From: Methylococcaceae bacterium UBA4132
GTDB taxonomy: Bacteria > Pseudomonadota > Gammaproteobacteria > Methylococcales > Methylomonadaceae
Length of the DNA stretch: 16,262 bases
NCBI GenBank assembly: GCA_002380945.1
Contig: DFWO01000035.1
Span: 1 to 16,262, forward strand
Direction of reading: 5' to 3'
Positions 13,893 to 16,262 of this stretch are shown piece after piece (position 1 is the first letter of the stretch; each line of letters opens with the position of its first letter). The position numbers and the translations under genes are program-made. The notes beneath the pieces were generated by a model. The model had not been told where the DNA came from, ran no database searches, and saw only the letters and a list, made by a program, of their open reading frames with translations.

Positions 13893-16262
13893 TTATTGAT
13901 AACTGGCTATTTGATTAAAATTCAAATAGCGATAAGTATCATCGGCGGTGGCATTAATTTGTCCTGCATAGTGCATATATTCTGCAACGGTGGGGATTTT
14001 ACCTAACAGCGAACATACCGCCGCCAATTCTGCGGATGATAAATAGACATTTGCGCCATTGCCTAAACGGTTGGGGAAGTTGCGGGTGGAGGTGGAAACC
14101 ACGGTGGCATTTTCTGCCACTCGCGCTTGATTGCCCATGCACAATGAACAACCAGGCATTTCGGTACGCGCACCTGCTTGGGTGAAGGTGTCGTAATAGC
14201 CTTCGGTTTTTAACTGGCTTTCGTCCATTTTAGTGGGCGGTGCTATCCAGAGTTTGCTGGGCAGTTCGCCTGTTTGTTGGGCGAGTAACTTACCTGCTGC
14301 GCGAAAATGTCCGATATTGGTCATGCACGAACCTAAAAATACTTCATCAATTTTCGTTCCTGCCACGGCTGACAACGGTTTAATATCATCGGGATCATTG
14401 GGGCAAGCTAACAGCGGTTCTTTGATGTCGCTCATATTGATTTCCAAGACTTCAAAGTATTCCGCGTCACTGTCTGGTTCAAGCAAGACAGGGTTTGCCA
14501 ACCATGCCTGCATATCGGCAATACGGCGTTCGATAGTCCGCACGTCGCCATAACCTTGTTTAATCATCCACTGCAATAGGGTGATGTTGGAATTCAAATA
14601 CTCGCGTATCGGGGCTTCATTCAAGCGCACGGTACAGCCACCTGCCGACCGTTCTGCTGAGGCATCAGATAATTCAAACGCTTGTTCAATTTTTAAATCG
14701 GGCAAGCCTTCAATTTCTAAAATCCGACCTGAAAACACGTTTTTCTTGCCTTTTTTATCCAGCGTCAATAAACCGCGTTGTAAGGCAACGTAAGGAATGG
14801 CATTGACTAAATCACGCAAGGTAATTCCCGCCTGCATTTCACCCGTAAAACGCACTAACACCGATTCAGGCATATCCAACGGCATCACACCTGTTGCCGC
14901 CGCAAACGCCACTAAACCTGAACCCGCAGGAAAAGAAATACCTATCGGAAAACGGGTATGTGAATCGCCGCCTGTGCCAACGGTATCAGGCAATAACATT
15001 CGATTCAGCCATGAATGAATAATGCCATCGGCAGGACGCAACGCCACACCGCCGCGATTCATAATGAAATCGGGTAACGTGTGGTGCATGGTGACATCTA
15101 TCGGTTTGGGATACGCGGCGGTATGGCAAAATGATTGCATGACTAAATCCGCCGAAAAACCTAAACAGGCTAAATCTTTTAATTCATCGCGGGTCATTGG
15201 ACCTGTGGTGTCTTGCGAACCCACGGTGGTCATGTGCGGTTCGCAATAAGTATGCGGACGCACACCTGCCACGCCACAGGCACGACCGACCATTTTTTGC
15301 GCCAGTGTGTAGCCTTTGCCGCTATCGGCTTTATCTTCTGGACGCACGAACACGTCAGATGCGCCCAGCCCCAACACTTTACGCGCTCTATCGGTTAAGC
15401 CGCGTCCGATAATTAACGGAATGCGTCCACCTGCTCGCACTTCATCCAATAACACATCGGTTTTTAATTCAAATGAACACACCACTTCTTCGCTGTCATG
15501 ACGTTTCACCATGCCTTGATAGGGATAAATGTCGATGACATCCCCCATTGCCATTTGGCTAACATCACATTCAAACGGCAACGCGCCCGAATCTTCCATG
15601 GTGTTAAAAAATATCGGTGCGATTTTGCCGCCGATACACACGCCGCCTTCGCGCTTATTGGGAATATAGGGAATATCGCGCCCTGTAAACCACAACACGG
15701 AATTAGTCGCTGATTTGCGTGATGAACCTGTCCCGACCACATCACCGACATAAGCGACAGGAAAGCCTTTACTTTTCAGCTCATTGATTTGTTGTTCTGC
15801 ATTGGTGATACCCTCACGCGGCATTTTCAGCATGGCTTTAGCGTGTAGCGGAATATCAGGACGCGACCACGCATCGGGTGCAGGGGATAAATCATCGGTA
15901 TTGGTTTCGCCTGTCACTTTAAACACGGTGACAGTCAGTTTTTCAGGCATAACAGGTTTACTGGTAAACCATTCGGCATCCGCCCACGATTGCAGCACTT
16001 GTTTAGCAAAGGCATTACCCGCCTCGGCTTTTTCCTGCACATCATGAAAGGCATCAAAGACTAACAAAGTATGCGACAACGCCTTAACTGCAAGCGGCGC
16101 GAGTTGTTCGTTATCCAGTAAACCAATCAACGGCGCGATGTTATAACCGCCCAGCATCGTGCCTAACAATTCGGTGGCGCGTTTCGCCGTTAAGATCGGT
16201 GATGACGTTTCACCTTTAGCAATCGCCGCTAAAAAGCCCGCTTTAATATAAGCCGCTTCATC
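13893..16262 (-). CDS. acnB: Bifunctional aconitate hydratase 2 / 2-methylisocitrate dehydratase (N-terminus outside the window)
   Basis: AcnB is the main TCA-cycle aconitase, interconverting citrate and isocitrate; it also hydrates 2-methylaconitate, and its apo form binds mRNA. The frame stays open to the right edge (789 codons, TTG at 16169 is internal), so about 75 N-terminal residues are missing compared with the 865 of E. coli. The visible part begins in the HEAT-like domain (DEAAYIKAGFLAAIAKGE), passes the swivel domain (GETNTDDLSPAPDAWSRPDI, GDVVGTGSSRKSATNS) and continues through domains 1-3. The three [4Fe-4S] cysteines are present in GSCMTNIGHF and PGCSLCMGNQ. The C-terminus ends at YLNFNQIASYQ, roughly a dozen residues shorter than in E. 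coli, and a strong terminator follows at once. GC content is visibly higher than in the neighbouring island. Confidence 0.98.
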   Translation of the reverse strand, partial: DEAAYIKAGFLAAIAKGETSSPILTAKRATELLGTMLGGYNIAPLIGLLDNEQLAPLAVKALSHTLLVFDAFHDVQEKAEAGNAFAKQVLQSWADAEWFTSKPVMPEKLTVTVFKVTGETNTDDLSPAPDAWSRPDIPLHAKAMLKMPREGITNAEQQINELKSKGFPVAYVGDVVGTGSSRKSATNSVLWFTGRDIPYIPNKREGGVCIGGKIAPIFFNTMEDSGALPFECDVSQMAMGDVIDIYPYQGMVKRHDSEEVVCSFELKTDVLLDEVRAGGRIPLIIGRGLTDRARKVLGLGASDVFVRPEDKADSGKGYTLAQKMVGRACGVAGVRPHTYCEPHMTTVGSQDTTGPMTRDELKDLACLGFSADLVMQSFCHTAAYPKPIDVTMHHTLPDFIMNRGGVALRPADGIIHSWLNRMLLPDTVGTGGDSHTRFPIGISFPAGSGLVAFAAATGVMPLDMPESVLVRFTGEMQAGITLRDLVNAIPYVALQRGLLTLDKKGKKNVFSGRILEIEGLPDLKIEQAFELSDASAERSAGGCTVRLNEAPIREYLNSNITLLQWMIKQGYGDVRTIERRIADMQAWLANPVLLEPDSDAEYFEVLEINMSDIKEPLLACPNDPDDIKPLSAVAGTKIDEVFLGSCMTNIGHFRAAGKLLAQQTGELPSKLWIAPPTKMDESQLKTEGYYDTFTQAGARTEMPGCSLCMGNQARVAENATVVSTSTRNFPNRLGNGANVYLSSAELAAVCSLLGKIPTVAEYMHYAGQINATADDTYRYLNFNQIASYQ

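Noticed and set aside
13893..16169. Many plus-strand open frames of 60-106 codons opposite acnB
   Set aside because: They are antisense shadows of a long, well-conserved aconitase B reading frame.

Overview
The window looks like chromosomal DNA from a gammaproteobacterium. SpeE, XseA, TrkH, TrkA, ZapE, LpxC and AcnB all read like Gammaproteobacteria proteins, and lpxC sits beside a convergent DUF721/dciA gene, as it does in pseudomonads. Moderate-to-low GC in the housekeeping genes and many REP-type palindromes would fit lineages such as Thiotrichales or Methylococcales. I cannot name a genus.

Layout. Positions 1-1007 (minus) hold the start of a MarR-type regulator preceded by speE (spermidine synthase). 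They diverge from xseA (exonuclease VII large subunit, plus, to 2431). xseA converges on a potassium-uptake pair on the minus strand: trkA (3997-5358), then trkH (2438-3895), with a REP palindrome in the gap between them. zapE (minus, 5469-6656) and lpxC (plus, 6957-7880) are head to head across a 300-base gap. lpxC converges on dciA (minus, 7882-8322), with one base between the stop codons.

From about 8536 to 13801 the character changes. There are two REPIN-like inverted pairs around a decayed REP-associated tyrosine transposase (RAYT). A very AT-rich, tightly packed minus-strand operon of five genes follows (9170-13713). In transcription order it encodes an ABC ATPase, an ABC permease, an NMT1/ThiY-like substrate-binding lipoprotein, a class I SAM methyltransferase and an unrecognised six-helix membrane protein. 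Two copies of a second repeat (core ATGCCCGATAGGGTT plus GTCAGAACCC.CAAGCGGTT) lie in inverted orientation at the two edges (8536-8624 and 13733-13801). The whole block looks like an inserted accessory island between dciA and acnB. acnB (aconitase B, minus) runs off the right edge and ends in a perfect 16-bp palindromic terminator that separates it from the island operon.

How the genes work together. The flanks are unrelated core functions: polyamine synthesis, DNA repair, K+ uptake, cell division, lipid A synthesis, helicase loading and the TCA cycle. The island operon looks like one unit. The lipoprotein, permease and ATPase would import a small, probably aromatic or heterocyclic, compound. 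The last two genes would modify it or act with the transporter at the membrane. Substrate and purpose cannot be read from the sequence, and this operon is the best candidate for an undescribed system here.
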